Origin: JBALVT01 sp965262875
GTDB lineage: Bacteria; Pseudomonadota; Gammaproteobacteria; Pseudomonadales; Halieaceae
Length of the DNA stretch: 64,000 nt
Assembly (NCBI GenBank): GCA_965262875.1
Contig: OZ253569.1
Span: forward strand, 4,216,001 to 4,280,000
Reading direction: 5' to 3'
The notes beneath the pieces were generated by a model. The model saw nothing but the letters and a program-made list of their open reading frames with translations. It had not been told where the DNA came from and searched no databases. Below, piece after piece: positions 26,209 through 34,967 of this stretch. Position numbers and translations under genes: made by a program. Position 1 is the first letter of the stretch. Each line of letters begins with the position of its first letter.

Positions 26209-26808
26209 TTAGTCCTGGTCGTGATCGCCGAATAGGCTCAGTTCAATCATTTCGCAGATACACTGAATAACCATGGTCTGTACTTCGACCACCTGGTGTT
26301 GCCTCTGCGCAGTTACAAGCAATTCAACGTCTTCGCGCCGCAACATACTGCCAAGCTGTTCATTGCCGCTGTTTGACAGTGCTACCACCGACATGCACCT
26401 GTCCTGAGCGGCCTGAATAGCGTGTTGCAAGTTCTGATGGTTGCGCTCGCTGCTGATACAGAACAATACATCTCCTGCTTGGCCAAGTGCAGTAATTTGT
26501 CTGGCAAAAATATCGTTAATATTACTGGTGCCGGCGGCGGCGCTGAGGTTGGGGCCGCTCTGATCCAACGAAAGAGCTGGCAGCCCGGGACGATCATATT
26601 CGAAACGATTGATCAGATTGCTGGCGAATAGCTGCGATAGGGCGCTGTCCGGGCCGTTACCGCAGATAATTACCTTGTTTTCCTGTAGTAGCGCCTGAGA
26701 GATAAGTTCGCCGCTTCGCTCGATCGGCTCTGCCAGAATGTCAACAGATAGGGCGATGAGTTCAATCGCCTGTTGGAAATGCCCGGCGATGCGTTGATAT
26801 TGGTCCAT
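26209..26808 (-). CDS. diaA: SIS-domain protein DiaA (DnaA initiator-associating type)
   Basis: 199-residue SIS-fold protein. In E. coli DiaA binds DnaA and helps timely initiation at oriC; it resembles GmhA (sedoheptulose-7-phosphate isomerase). The motif IICGNGPDSALSQLFASNL is the SIS loop and DVLFCISSERNHQNL follows. The gene order lpoA-yraN-diaA-dolP argues for DiaA over GmhA. ATG 26808 (MDQYQRIAGHF) is chosen; a longer frame overlaps yraN. Confidence 0.88.
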   Translation of the reverse strand: MDQYQRIAGHFQQAIELIALSVDILAEPIERSGELISQALLQENKVIICGNGPDSALSQLFASNLINRFEYDRPGLPALSLDQSGPNLSAAAGTSNINDIFARQITALGQAGDVLFCISSERNHQNLQHAIQAAQDRCMSVVALSNSGNEQLGSMLRREDVELLVTAQRQHQVVEVQTMVIQCICEMIELSLFGDHDQD

Positions 26809-26833
26809 CGGTAGAATCCTGTTTTTTGACTTC

Positions 26834-27193
26834 TCAAGCGGTAAAGGCCGACCGAATCCAGTTGGGCGAACTTTGTTGCGCTGATTGTCGCGGCTCAAAG
26901 GCAATGACGTCAAATCTACAGGGTGAATTCGCCCACTGAGGGTGAGACATCAGGTAGAGTTGCGCGGTTCGGATGAGGCGTTGCTGCTTGCGAAAGTCCA
27001 CCGACCCGGCGGCGCTGGCAAAGGCTTTGTGACTGCGAACTCTCACTTCCACAAACACAAGGTATCTGTCATCGCGCGCGATGATATCTATTTCTCCAGT
27101 TTTCCTGGCGTAGTTCCTATTCAATATTTGTAGGCCATTGTCGCGCAACAGCTCAGTTGCTTTCTCTTCGAAGTCGTCCCCTATTGAGCTCAT
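26834..27193 (-). CDS. yraN: UPF0102 family protein YraN
   Basis: 119 residues with a nuclease-like restriction-endonuclease fold: the GEIDIIARDDRYLVFVEVRVR stretch holds the D-(E/V)xR signature, here with EV-R. The function is not established. The frame extends past the usual end with a short basic tail. It lies 40 bases downstream of lpoA and 25 upstream of diaA, the usual order. Confidence 0.9.
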   Translation of the reverse strand: MSSIGDDFEEKATELLRDNGLQILNRNYARKTGEIDIIARDDRYLVFVEVRVRSHKAFASAAGSVDFRKQQRLIRTAQLYLMSHPQWANSPCRFDVIAFEPRQSAQQSSPNWIRSAFTA

Positions 27194-27233
27194 TTACCCA
27201 CACTCCAGAGCGAATTCCTTGCTGCCAGTGTAG

Positions 27234-29060
27234 CTATCGGGCTTGGAGAACACCTCTATCAAAAGTGGCGGGCTGGAGTTCGCGAACAATTCGAAGTTGG
27301 GGGTCCAGACTTAGTAGTCCGGTATTCCCTCGAATCATAAGCTCCGGTCCCGATTGGAATTGGCCCAAGCGGGATTGGAGCAAAAAGGCATCAGCTCCCA
27401 GGGCCCTCAAACTGGCATATCTATCACTGGAGGCGGGCCTGGTCGCAGTTGCAGAAAGATCGCGGTTACCGAGCCGCCATGGGATTTCCACCAGTCGGAT
27501 TCCATTGAGATCTTTGTCTCGATCGTCGGCAATACCGCTGTAAATGCTGGAGGTGGAATAAACGGGCAAATTGCCAGCGTAGTGAAATGCGAGCAATGGC
27601 TTCACCGAGCGGGCCTCAGCACCGGTGCGACTCAGTAAAAAAATCGTGTCCACATCCTGCCGACGACGTCCCGTGAACTCCAGTTTGCCCCCGAGGAAGC
27701 CGCGTATGTCCCTGGCGCGTTGTTCGCTTTCCGGTAGATCTAAGGCGCCGGCTATACTGCTGGAGTATTCATCACGACCCGAGTAGCTTGCCACAGCGGT
27801 CACCGTTCCGCCCAGGCCTTCCCAGCTGCCTCGCAGTGCGCGTTCCATTTTCGCGCCCCATTTACCCAGAGGTCGGACGATCAAGGCCTTTCTAGACCCT
27901 GTTCCAAAAGCGAGCCGCGATATTTGTACTGCCTCATCAACCGGAGATAAAGACAGCTGTATCAATGCCATATCCGCATGCGGAAGCGTTTCATCCGAGC
28001 GATTCAGCGCCAGCACCGGAGTGCGCCGATCGGGATGATTTCCCAGGGAGGTTACATCCCGTTTACCCAGCGGGCCAACGACCAGATCGGCTCCGCCTGC
28101 CGTGGCGGCATCGTACGCGGCGGTCGCCGAGTTGTATCTATCCAGGTCGATAACGTGTAGGTCATCATAAGTAGTTTCACCTGCTTCTAGTGCTGCGTAA
28201 TAGCTCGACAGATATCCATCTCTGACCGCTTTTGCTGCGGGTGCCAATCGCCCGCTCAAGGGTAAGACTAAGGCGACTTTTTGTACCACGGGTATTACTT
28301 CCAGCATGTAGTCCAGTCCACCGGGTAGACTGGCCGCACTGGGATGACCGGGATTCTCAATCAGCCAATTGTTAAGGTCTTGTCTGAGCTGCGTTGCGCT
28401 GTGCGCATTTGCGCTGATGAGGGAGAGCTTTAGCCAGCCAATCCACCGCGAGTCTGGTGCGTTGGTCAACTCCCGTTGCAGCTCTTGCACAGAGGTGCGT
28501 TGCAGGTCGTGCCAGATGCTGCGCAGTAGTGCCGGATTCACCGGTCTATCGGCCTGGATTCTGAGCGCTATTTGGCCGCCAAGGCGAGCACTTTGCAGCG
28601 TCTTTCCCTTAAGGCGCAGCATATGACGCCTGAAACTTGTGCTCTTGATATCCAGTGCTAGATCTCCGGGCGAGCCATTAACACTGTCAAAGTACCAAAG
28701 AGCCTCAGCATCTTTCTGGTCACCTCTGACGTAGAAAATACGGGCCTGTAGGTAGTTTATATATTGCCTGTCGGTGGAGCTGGCGAGTTCCAGGGGAATT
28801 TGTTCAAGTGTTTGACTGGCTCCGCGCCAATCGAACTCAAGAAGCTGGGTCTCAGTTTTGTTAAACAAATTGCTGTAGGCAGAGGGTGGAAGCTCAATTG
28901 CCGGGTATTCAATCTCAGTTAAGGAGCCGGAGCCCTCGGGAAGCTCCATAACGGTTTCTTGTTTTTTGGGAGTGCCACCGCATGCCGACAAATAAGCGGT
29001 GAGTAAGACGGCGCAGAACAATTGGAGAAATTTTAGGTAGTTGGTAACGCCGAGTCTCAT
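27234..29060 (-). CDS. lpoA: Penicillin-binding protein activator LpoA
   Basis: 608 residues. An outer-membrane lipoprotein that spans the periplasm and activates PBP1A. The signal peptide ends in a lipobox (AYLSAC, Cys27 from this start), then an N-terminal helical TPR-like domain (about 50-250) and a C-terminal periplasmic-binding-protein fold (about 265-608, VQKVALVLPLSGRLAP, ADLVVGPLGKRDV). ATG 29060 is taken because it gives a normal lipoprotein signal; the frame continues 15 residues upstream. It is divergent from rsmI, as in E. coli. Confidence 0.94.
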   Translation of the reverse strand: MRLGVTNYLKFLQLFCAVLLTAYLSACGGTPKKQETVMELPEGSGSLTEIEYPAIELPPSAYSNLFNKTETQLLEFDWRGASQTLEQIPLELASSTDRQYINYLQARIFYVRGDQKDAEALWYFDSVNGSPGDLALDIKSTSFRRHMLRLKGKTLQSARLGGQIALRIQADRPVNPALLRSIWHDLQRTSVQELQRELTNAPDSRWIGWLKLSLISANAHSATQLRQDLNNWLIENPGHPSAASLPGGLDYMLEVIPVVQKVALVLPLSGRLAPAAKAVRDGYLSSYYAALEAGETTYDDLHVIDLDRYNSATAAYDAATAGGADLVVGPLGKRDVTSLGNHPDRRTPVLALNRSDETLPHADMALIQLSLSPVDEAVQISRLAFGTGSRKALIVRPLGKWGAKMERALRGSWEGLGGTVTAVASYSGRDEYSSSIAGALDLPESEQRARDIRGFLGGKLEFTGRRRQDVDTIFLLSRTGAEARSVKPLLAFHYAGNLPVYSTSSIYSGIADDRDKDLNGIRLVEIPWRLGNRDLSATATRPASSDRYASLRALGADAFLLQSRLGQFQSGPELMIRGNTGLLSLDPQLRIVRELQPATFDRGVLQAR

Positions 29061-29141
29061 GCTATTCTTCGCTGATTGTCTCGGTTGTGCCACGTCCGCA
29101 GCCACCGAGTCCTGTTGAATGATTTCAAATAAGGGGGATTC

Positions 29142-29975
29142 GTGGAATCCGGTCTCTATGTTGTCGCCACGCCCATTGGTAACCTTGGCGATATGTCACC
29201 TCGAGCTGTGGAAATACTGCAGCAAGCGGATCTCATTGCGGCCGAGGATACCAGACATAGCTTGCGCTTGCTCGGGCATTTCGGGATTACGACACCGCTA
29301 ATCGCCTACCACGACCATAGCGATGCTCGGTCTGTGGGCAAGATAGATAAGTGCCTCGGGGGAGGGGGTGTTGTTGCGCTGGTCAGTGATGCGGGAACGC
29401 CGCTTATTTCGGATCCGGGCTATCGGCTTGTGCGTTTTGCCCATGAACATTCCTATCCTGTTCGCTCAATTCCCGGGCCCTGTGCAGCCATCGCGGCGCT
29501 CAGTGTGTCCGGATTGGCAACTGACCGCTTTTATTTTGAGGGTTTTTTGCCGGCCAAGAAAACCGCCCGAGAGAATCGTCTTGCGGCGCTAGCGGCGGAG
29601 TCCTCAACCCTCATCTTTTATGAGGCTCCCCATAGAATTCTTGAATGCCTGATGTCCCTCGATCGTGTTTTTGGTGGCGAAAGAGAAGTTATGATGGCCA
29701 GGGAAATTACCAAGGCTTTCGAGACAATCAAGCATGGCACTGTAGCGCAATTGATAGGCTTCGTGCGCGAGGATAGCAACCAGCAACGAGGGGAGATTGT
29801 GCTGGTTGTGGCCGGAAAGCCTAAGGTCGATGCCCAGCTAGGTGAATCTACGGCGGTGCTGTTGCGCAGGCTGGCCCAGGAGCTTCCTGCAAAGCGTGCG
29901 GCGGCAGTGGTAGCTGATCTGACTGGCTTGCGTAAGAAGCAGTTGTATCAATTTTTGTTGGATGAAAAATCATAA
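29142..29975 (+). CDS. rsmI: 16S rRNA (cytidine-1402 2'-O)-methyltransferase RsmI
   Basis: 277 residues, tetrapyrrole-methylase fold. It 2'-O-methylates C1402 in the ribosomal P site. Begins (GTG start) with SGLYVVATPIGNLGDMSPRA and includes AAEDTRHSLRLL, VSDAGTPLISDPGYRLV, FYFEGFLPAKK and FYEAPHRI, all family hallmarks. Start GTG 29142 is set by the conserved N-terminus. Divergent from lpoA with about 80 bases between starts and followed by rnpB. Confidence 0.97.
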   Translation: MESGLYVVATPIGNLGDMSPRAVEILQQADLIAAEDTRHSLRLLGHFGITTPLIAYHDHSDARSVGKIDKCLGGGGVVALVSDAGTPLISDPGYRLVRFAHEHSYPVRSIPGPCAAIAALSVSGLATDRFYFEGFLPAKKTARENRLAALAAESSTLIFYEAPHRILECLMSLDRVFGGEREVMMAREITKAFETIKHGTVAQLIGFVREDSNQQRGEIVLVVAGKPKVDAQLGESTAVLLRRLAQELPAKRAAAVVADLTGLRKKQLYQFLLDEKS

Positions 29976-29996
29976 TGCGTTCATTGTCTGTGCGGC

Positions 29997-30025
29997 TTGC
30001 TGTTGTCCTCCCTCGGCGTTAGTCT
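29997..30025 (+). promoter_or_regulatory. Probable rnpB promoter
   Basis: TTGCTG (29997-30002) and TAGTCT (30020-30025) are 17 bases apart, and the -10 box ends 7 bases before the first base of the RNase P RNA P1 helix, the right distance for a +1 at 30033. A stable RNA needs its own promoter here because rsmI ends just upstream. Confidence 0.6.
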
Positions 30026-30032
30026 GTGCGCG

Positions 30033-30383
<351 letters not shown>

Positions 30384-30401
30384 AATTCTTAAAACTCAAA
30401 A

Positions 30402-30438
30402 GTGGCAATCCTAGGCGAATAGCGCCTTGGATTGTCAC
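30402..30438 (+). terminator. Long hairpin downstream of rnpB, possible terminator
   Basis: GTGGCAATCCTAGGCG and CGCCTTGGATTGTCAC form an almost complete 16-bp stem (one mismatch, one G-U) around the loop AATAG, 19 bases after the RNase P RNA. Only a weak run (ATTT) follows, so termination may be inefficient or it may be a 3'-end processing barrier. Between here and the IS (30439-30606) I see nothing else. Confidence 0.5.
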
Positions 30439-30612
30439 ATTTCAGCCTGCAAATCGCTGTTTTTGGCGAATTCCCCCTCGCGAGAACCGCGATTGCCCTC
30501 AAACTTAATGTAAAACCTTAACAAGCGCTCATACTGCCATGTTTTGGCGGGGTATTTACTTTAATTGCCTTCGATTTGTAAAAAAATCTTGAACGCAAAA
30601 CCGCTCTAATTA

Positions 30613-32093
30613 GTCGACCCTGAAAAAGCCTAATTGGCCATCACGGCATCGCCGTAATGCCGTGGCTTGATAATAAACTGCGTTAAACGACTCCATAAGG
30701 AAGCCGTTTTCGGGGCCAATAAAAACAATCTCATCCACTTCCTGAAGTTAAACGCCGCGGCTGCCATCAGTACGTTAATCTGGTCGCCTTCAAATCCTTT
30801 GAGATAACTTTTGTTCAATCGATGATCCGACTTCAGGTGGCCGATCACCGGCTCTATGCCAGCCCGCTTTCTAAAACGTTTCCGCATCAGCACCTGGTAG
30901 GCACTATCCGTATCCCGAGTACCTGTGCTGGGCATTATGATCCGCGTGTCATTGATCTTTTTCTTCCCTTTGTAACCCCGATCACATAAGCCAACGGCCG
31001 GTTTCAGTTTGTTAAGCCGCTTCAATTGCAACAGCACCTCCGGCAGCGTATGACCATCAAATTTGTTCGTATCAAAGGCCATGGCACCAACAATGATTTT
31101 TGAATCCCGAGTTGTCGTGATAGAAACCTTGGTGCCAAATTCATAGCGCTTATGCTCTTTGCCTTTACTCATGCAGTAGACATGGGGTTCGTGCAAGCTG
31201 TACAGCTTGTTCGTATCCCCTCGCTTCTGGTTCAGTCCACGATGGAATAGTGCAAAGTCCTCTGCCAGCTTTTCCAGAATGTCGAGTGGCAGTTTACGCT
31301 CCAATTCCCGCACTAAACGACCGGCAATGGTCTTTAGCCGCTTAACGGCTTTGCGGGCCTTGGCACGGTTCCTGGGATGTCCCGCAAAACGACATTCCAG
31401 TTTTCTTTGCTTAATTTCCTTGGCATAACTGCGGCGAAGTGTTATCCCTTCTTTCCTGGCCAATTTCAGGCAACGAACAATAATCTTTCGGTACAACTTT
31501 GCATCGGTGGGAAAGGTGATGTTTTTTTCCTGTACTGTGGTGTCAATACAGACTTCCTCTTCGACCGCTTTCTCACCATGAATGGTGATAGAGGATGCCA
31601 ATATTTTTTCAAATCCCTTTTCGCCGACTCGCTTGCGGAAGTACACCAGATCGGATGGGTCACAAGGGAATGACCACTGGAATTCAACCTCCCCGCAAAA
31701 TGCCTGGTAATACGGGTTTTGTACCCAGTGTTGCACGATAACCTCGTCGCTGACATTTTCCATATGCTTGAGAATAGATAAACCCACCATCAAGCGTACG
31801 GGTTTGGCAGGCCTGCCAGTTGCCGCATACAAGGGAGCGAACTCCGATTCAAAAAAGTCCCAGGGTATGGTTCGCGCAAGATGTAACAGAGGGTGTTTCG
31901 GATTGAGTTGATCCATCAACCCAGCAGCCATAAAACTCATTTGATGGTGATCGGGGGAAGAATCTTTCATCGAGAGCCACCTTTGTTTCGACCGGATTAA
32001 GTGCCAAATAGGCTTGAAACTGGTCGAAATCATCTCACAAATACCCAGTATTATCTAATACAATCAACATGTTAAGCGTTTTTCAGGGTCGAC
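30613..32093 (-). mobile_element. IS5-like element, intact copy 2
   Basis: 1481 bp with terminal inverted repeats starting GTCGACCCTGAAAAA at both ends and a perfect 6-bp target duplication TAATTA (30607-30612 and 32094-32099). It encodes one complete transposase. A hairpin (CACGGCAT/ATGCCGTG, 30642-30664) lies near the left end, within the last codons of the transposase gene. It inserted next to, and within the target duplication of, the adjoining ISL3 element B. Copy 3 at 57551-59031 has exactly the same length. Confidence 0.95.
30630..32033 (-). CDS. IS5/IS4-superfamily transposase (copy 2)
   Basis: 467-residue DDE transposase. The N-terminal DUF772-like part is seen in VRLMVGLSILKHMENVSDEV and the following WVQNPYYQAFCGEVEFQW; the catalytic core has CIDTTVQEKNI (first Asp), VGLCDRGYKGKK (second Asp) and RKRAGIEPVIGHLKSDHRL (Glu). 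Its sequence is the same as the copy at 57568-58971 over the whole length, so transposition was recent. It reads toward rnpB. The exact IS subgroup (IS5 or IS1182-like) is not settled by eye. Confidence 0.94.
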   Translation of the reverse strand: MISTSFKPIWHLIRSKQRWLSMKDSSPDHHQMSFMAAGLMDQLNPKHPLLHLARTIPWDFFESEFAPLYAATGRPAKPVRLMVGLSILKHMENVSDEVIVQHWVQNPYYQAFCGEVEFQWSFPCDPSDLVYFRKRVGEKGFEKILASSITIHGEKAVEEEVCIDTTVQEKNITFPTDAKLYRKIIVRCLKLARKEGITLRRSYAKEIKQRKLECRFAGHPRNRAKARKAVKRLKTIAGRLVRELERKLPLDILEKLAEDFALFHRGLNQKRGDTNKLYSLHEPHVYCMSKGKEHKRYEFGTKVSITTTRDSKIIVGAMAFDTNKFDGHTLPEVLLQLKRLNKLKPAVGLCDRGYKGKKKINDTRIIMPSTGTRDTDSAYQVLMRKRFRKRAGIEPVIGHLKSDHRLNKSYLKGFEGDQINVLMAAAAFNFRKWMRLFLLAPKTASLWSRLTQFIIKPRHYGDAVMAN

Positions 32094-32102
32094 TAATTAT
32101 CT

Positions 32103-33422
32103 GGTTCTACTGGGAATCCTGTGGGTAGAGGTTGAGTTTTCCACAGTGGAACAGAATTGAAACTCGATAGTTTTCGAAGTTTCTAAATCCTCGGGCAGCC
32201 GATTTTATTGTCTGAATCTTTGAATTAAATCCTTCTGCGGTCGCATTGGTGATGCGATGTTTCAAGTAAGTCATTATGTTGTCGAGATGTTTCTTTAGCA
32301 TCTTGGCGACTGATATGACCGGCTTTAGACGTGAATATGTCGCCCACCAGTACCATTTCTTAAAGAACGCCCGGGCTGGTTTATCGTAGCTGTAAGTCCA
32401 CAGGTCAAGCAGCGTCTCTTTGATTGCCCAGGCTCGGGCAACCTTCAACCCCTTTGATTGAAGGCCATAAAAAGTGGCTTCATCTTTTTCACTCCAGTTG
32501 TCGGGATTGCGTAACCAGGTATAGCGAGACCCGACCAGGTCATTGATACCGGCGGCTCTTAATGTTTTATTTTCTTTGCGCCTGACTTGGTCAACCATTT
32601 TTGTAAGATAACTGACGATATGAAACTTGTCGTGAACAATGGCGGCGTTCGGTAAAGTCGCCTCAACTGCCGTCATAAATGGAACCCACATATCCACGGC
32701 AACAGCAGCTACTTCATTACGCTGCTGTTCTGGAAGCGTGGACAGCAATGCGGTTGCCGATTCCGCCGTTCTATCTGCCACGACCTCAAGCACTCTGGAC
32801 GCATTCAAATCGTACAGCAGGCTGGCATAGGATTGCCCCTTGCGAAAACTTTTTTCATCGATGCCAAGGTGTTTCACTTCCTCAACAGAGCGTCTGTCCA
32901 TCCCTCTTTTCACTGCTCGGGATTGAATATGATGCACCTCATCCCACGACAGACCAAGTAGTTTTGCGGCCTGTGTCTTGTTGCTGGCAGCCGACAGCAC
33001 ATCAATAGCGAAACGCTCAAATAAATGCGTAAAGCGTGCCTGCGTATCTGCCCACGGTACTTTCAGGCTTTTGATTCCATGCGCTTTACAATGAATACGC
33101 GGAACCTGAGCAACTAACTGCGTCTTGAACTGCATCGTATCAAGGTGTCGCCATGTGCGTTGCTCACGATGGTCGTAAACCGAACAAAGGGCATGGCAGA
33201 CACTACACGCGCCTTTCGTTCCCTTTGGCCAATCTATCTGGAGGGTAATTGATTTGTCGGTCAGATCCGGGGTAATAGCCGTGATTTTCCATGGGTCGCC
33301 AAGCCCCAAAAGTTGAGTAAACAACGCGGTATCTTTCATTTGAATATCTCCATAAAAAAAGACTCTTGTACCACATTCTTGACCATTGTTTGGCTTTTAC
33401 CCATAGGAAACTCGGAAGAACC
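32103..33422 (-). mobile_element. ISL3-type element B, intact
   Basis: 1320 bp with imperfect terminal inverted repeats (left GGTTCTACTGGGAATCCTGT; right, inverted, GGTTCTTCCGAGTTTCCTAT) and a perfect 8-bp target duplication AATTATCT (32095-32102 and 33423-33430), the size typical of the ISL3 family. Its ends and transposase differ from element A. It sits about 40 bp upstream of the mra promoter -35 box. A second, fragmentary copy is at 57356-59313. Confidence 0.95.
32107..33339 (-). CDS. ISL3-family transposase (element B)
   Basis: 410 residues with the N-terminal zinc-finger of the family (CSVCHALCSVYDHREQRTWRH), a helix-turn-helix-like AAKLLGLSWDEVHHI, and DDE residues in HLGIDEKSFRKG, VAVDMWVPFM and NATAEGFNSKIQ. 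Complete, no interruption. The stop codon is only 4 bases inside the IS end. Most likely functional. Confidence 0.94.
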   Translation of the reverse strand: MKDTALFTQLLGLGDPWKITAITPDLTDKSITLQIDWPKGTKGACSVCHALCSVYDHREQRTWRHLDTMQFKTQLVAQVPRIHCKAHGIKSLKVPWADTQARFTHLFERFAIDVLSAASNKTQAAKLLGLSWDEVHHIQSRAVKRGMDRRSVEEVKHLGIDEKSFRKGQSYASLLYDLNASRVLEVVADRTAESATALLSTLPEQQRNEVAAVAVDMWVPFMTAVEATLPNAAIVHDKFHIVSYLTKMVDQVRRKENKTLRAAGINDLVGSRYTWLRNPDNWSEKDEATFYGLQSKGLKVARAWAIKETLLDLWTYSYDKPARAFFKKWYWWATYSRLKPVISVAKMLKKHLDNIMTYLKHRITNATAEGFNSKIQTIKSAARGFRNFENYRVSILFHCGKLNLYPQDSQ

Positions 33423-33460
33423 AATTATCTGAAATTACAACGTTTTTCCTGTTTCCCGCC

Positions 33461-33490
33461 TTGACAGTTTTCCTATATCGCACCTATAGT
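33461..33490 (+). promoter_or_regulatory. mra (dcw) operon promoter
   Basis: TTGACA (33461-33466, perfect -35) and TATAGT (33485-33490) are spaced by 18 bases, followed by the MraZ box array and mraZ. This is the expected main promoter of the division/cell-wall cluster. The ISL3 element's target duplication ends 30 bases upstream of the -35 box, so the promoter core is intact but any upstream UP element or activator site beyond that has been displaced. Confidence 0.8.
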
Positions 33491-33499
33491 GTTGAGATG

Positions 33500-33534
33500 T
33501 GGGAATAAGTGGATAATTCTGGTGTTTTGTGGAT
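33500..33534 (+). promoter_or_regulatory. MraZ-binding direct repeats (four boxes)
   Basis: Four TGG-type boxes at exact 10-bp spacing: TGGGA at 33500, TGGAT at 33510, TGGTG at 33520 and TGGAT at 33530. MraZ is known to bind TGGGN repeats separated by 5 bases upstream of mraZ and to repress the operon. Position just downstream of the -10 box fits repression by blocking the polymerase. Only the first box matches TGGGN fully. Confidence 0.75.
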
Positions 33535-33563
33535 ATTTAGCCAGATGAGTGGAGAATAAGAAC

Positions 33564-34019
33564 GTGTTTCGAGGCGTACAACACATCAACATGGATGCGA
33601 AGGGTCGTCTGGCTATGCCAGCGCGCCAGCGCGAGCCGTTGTTGTCCCAGTGTGATGGCCAAATTGTGTTAACGATCGACACGCAATCTTCCTGTCTAGT
33701 GATCTACCCGCTACCCGAGTGGGAAAGAATAGCAGCTGAAATTCAAAAACTGCCAGCTTTGAAGCCCGCTGTAAAGCGTTTTCAAAGGCTAATGCTGGGC
33801 TATGCGACCGATATCGAGTTGGACGGCAATGGTCGCATGTTACTGCCGGCACCGCTGCGCGAGTATGCGCAGTTGGATAAGAAGCTGGTACTGGTTGGTC
33901 AGGGGAACAAATTTGAGTTGTGGTCGGAGCCCCTGTGGTATGCGGAACGCGAACAGGCATTGTCGGAGTCGGGTCCTGAAGCCGAACTGCCCGACGAACT
34001 GATGTCTCTTACCCTCTAG
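33564..34019 (+). CDS. mraZ: Transcriptional regulator MraZ
   Basis: 151 residues, two AbrB-like SpoVT swapped-hairpin domains, each with a DxKGR-type motif: MDAKGRLAMPARQR near the start and LDGNGRMLLPAPLREY in the second half. MraZ forms a ring and represses its own operon. Start GTG 33564 (FRGVQHI follows) is chosen on family alignment and a GGAG nine bases upstream. First gene of the dcw cluster; rsmH starts directly after its stop. Confidence 0.95.
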   Translation: MFRGVQHINMDAKGRLAMPARQREPLLSQCDGQIVLTIDTQSSCLVIYPLPEWERIAAEIQKLPALKPAVKRFQRLMLGYATDIELDGNGRMLLPAPLREYAQLDKKLVLVGQGNKFELWSEPLWYAEREQALSESGPEAELPDELMSLTL

Positions 34020-34946
34020 GTGGGCGGTATACATCAAACGGTGTTGTTGCGAGAAGCGGTACAGGCTCTGGTGACCAACCCCGAGGGTTGTTATGTCGAC
34101 GGCACTTATGGCCGCGGCGGCCACAGCAAGCATCTTCTGGAGTGTTTAGGGTCGAGCGCCCGGCTACTAGGTGTCGATAAAGATCTATCGGCAAAAGAGG
34201 ATGCACAGCAGATGCTGGGAGGGGATTCGAGATTTGAGTTTTTTCACGGTTCGTTTGCCGAGCTACCTGAACAGTTTAAACGAATGAGTATCGATTCAGT
34301 GGATGGCATTCTTTTGGACCTGGGTGTTTCCAGTCCTCAACTGGATGAGGCTGAACGGGGTTTCAGCTTTCTTCACGACGGGCCACTGGATATGCGTATG
34401 GACACGACCCGAGGAGAAACGGCAGCACAGTGGTTGTCTTATGCCGCAGAGAAAGATATCGCCACGGTTCTCAAAGAGTATGGCGAGGAGCGTTTTTCGC
34501 GCCGTATCGCCGGGGCGATTGTTGCGGCCAGAAACGAGCAGCCCATCACCACTACCACTGTGCTCGCGAAGTTGGTGAAGGAGGTCAATCCGAAATGGGA
34601 GAAGCACAAACACCCCGCAACCCGTTCCTTTCAAGGTATACGCATCAAGATCAATCGGGAGCTTGAGGATTTGGAAGATCTACTAAGCGTTGCGGTAGAC
34701 GTATTGAAAGTGGGGGGGCGTTTGGTGGTAATTAGTTTTCACTCCTTAGAGGATCGCATGGTGAAGCGTTATATGCGTGATATGGCTCGTGGAGATGTGA
34801 TTCCCAGGGGCGTCCCAGTGCGTGACAGTGCTCTAAATAAGCGAATGAAGTTAGTGGGTAAGCCGGTAAAGGCAAGTGCTGAAGAAGTGGCAGAAAATGT
34901 TCGCTCACGCAGCGCAATTATGCGTGTGGCAGAAAAAATAAACTGA
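34020..34946 (+). CDS. rsmH: 16S rRNA (cytosine-1402 N4)-methyltransferase RsmH
   Basis: 308 residues, SAM-dependent. It N4-methylates C1402, the same nucleotide that RsmI (29142-29975) methylates on the ribose, so both enzymes for m4Cm1402 are in this window. Motifs: HQTVLLREAVQAL, YVDGTYGRGGHS (SAM site), GILLDLGVSSPQLDEAERGFSF in its parts, and VISFHSLEDRMVKR. GTG start abuts the mraZ stop without a gap. Confidence 0.97.
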   Translation: MGGIHQTVLLREAVQALVTNPEGCYVDGTYGRGGHSKHLLECLGSSARLLGVDKDLSAKEDAQQMLGGDSRFEFFHGSFAELPEQFKRMSIDSVDGILLDLGVSSPQLDEAERGFSFLHDGPLDMRMDTTRGETAAQWLSYAAEKDIATVLKEYGEERFSRRIAGAIVAARNEQPITTTTVLAKLVKEVNPKWEKHKHPATRSFQGIRIKINRELEDLEDLLSVAVDVLKVGGRLVVISFHSLEDRMVKRYMRDMARGDVIPRGVPVRDSALNKRMKLVGKPVKASAEEVAENVRSRSAIMRVAEKIN

Positions 34947-34967
34947 CCTAGTGTCAGGCGGGTCGAT

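Noticed and set aside
26209..26808. GmhA (phosphoheptose isomerase) as the identity of the SIS-domain gene
   Set aside because: The fold is shared, but the order lpoA-yraN-diaA-dolP matches the DiaA locus; GmhA would be expected in an LPS-heptose context.
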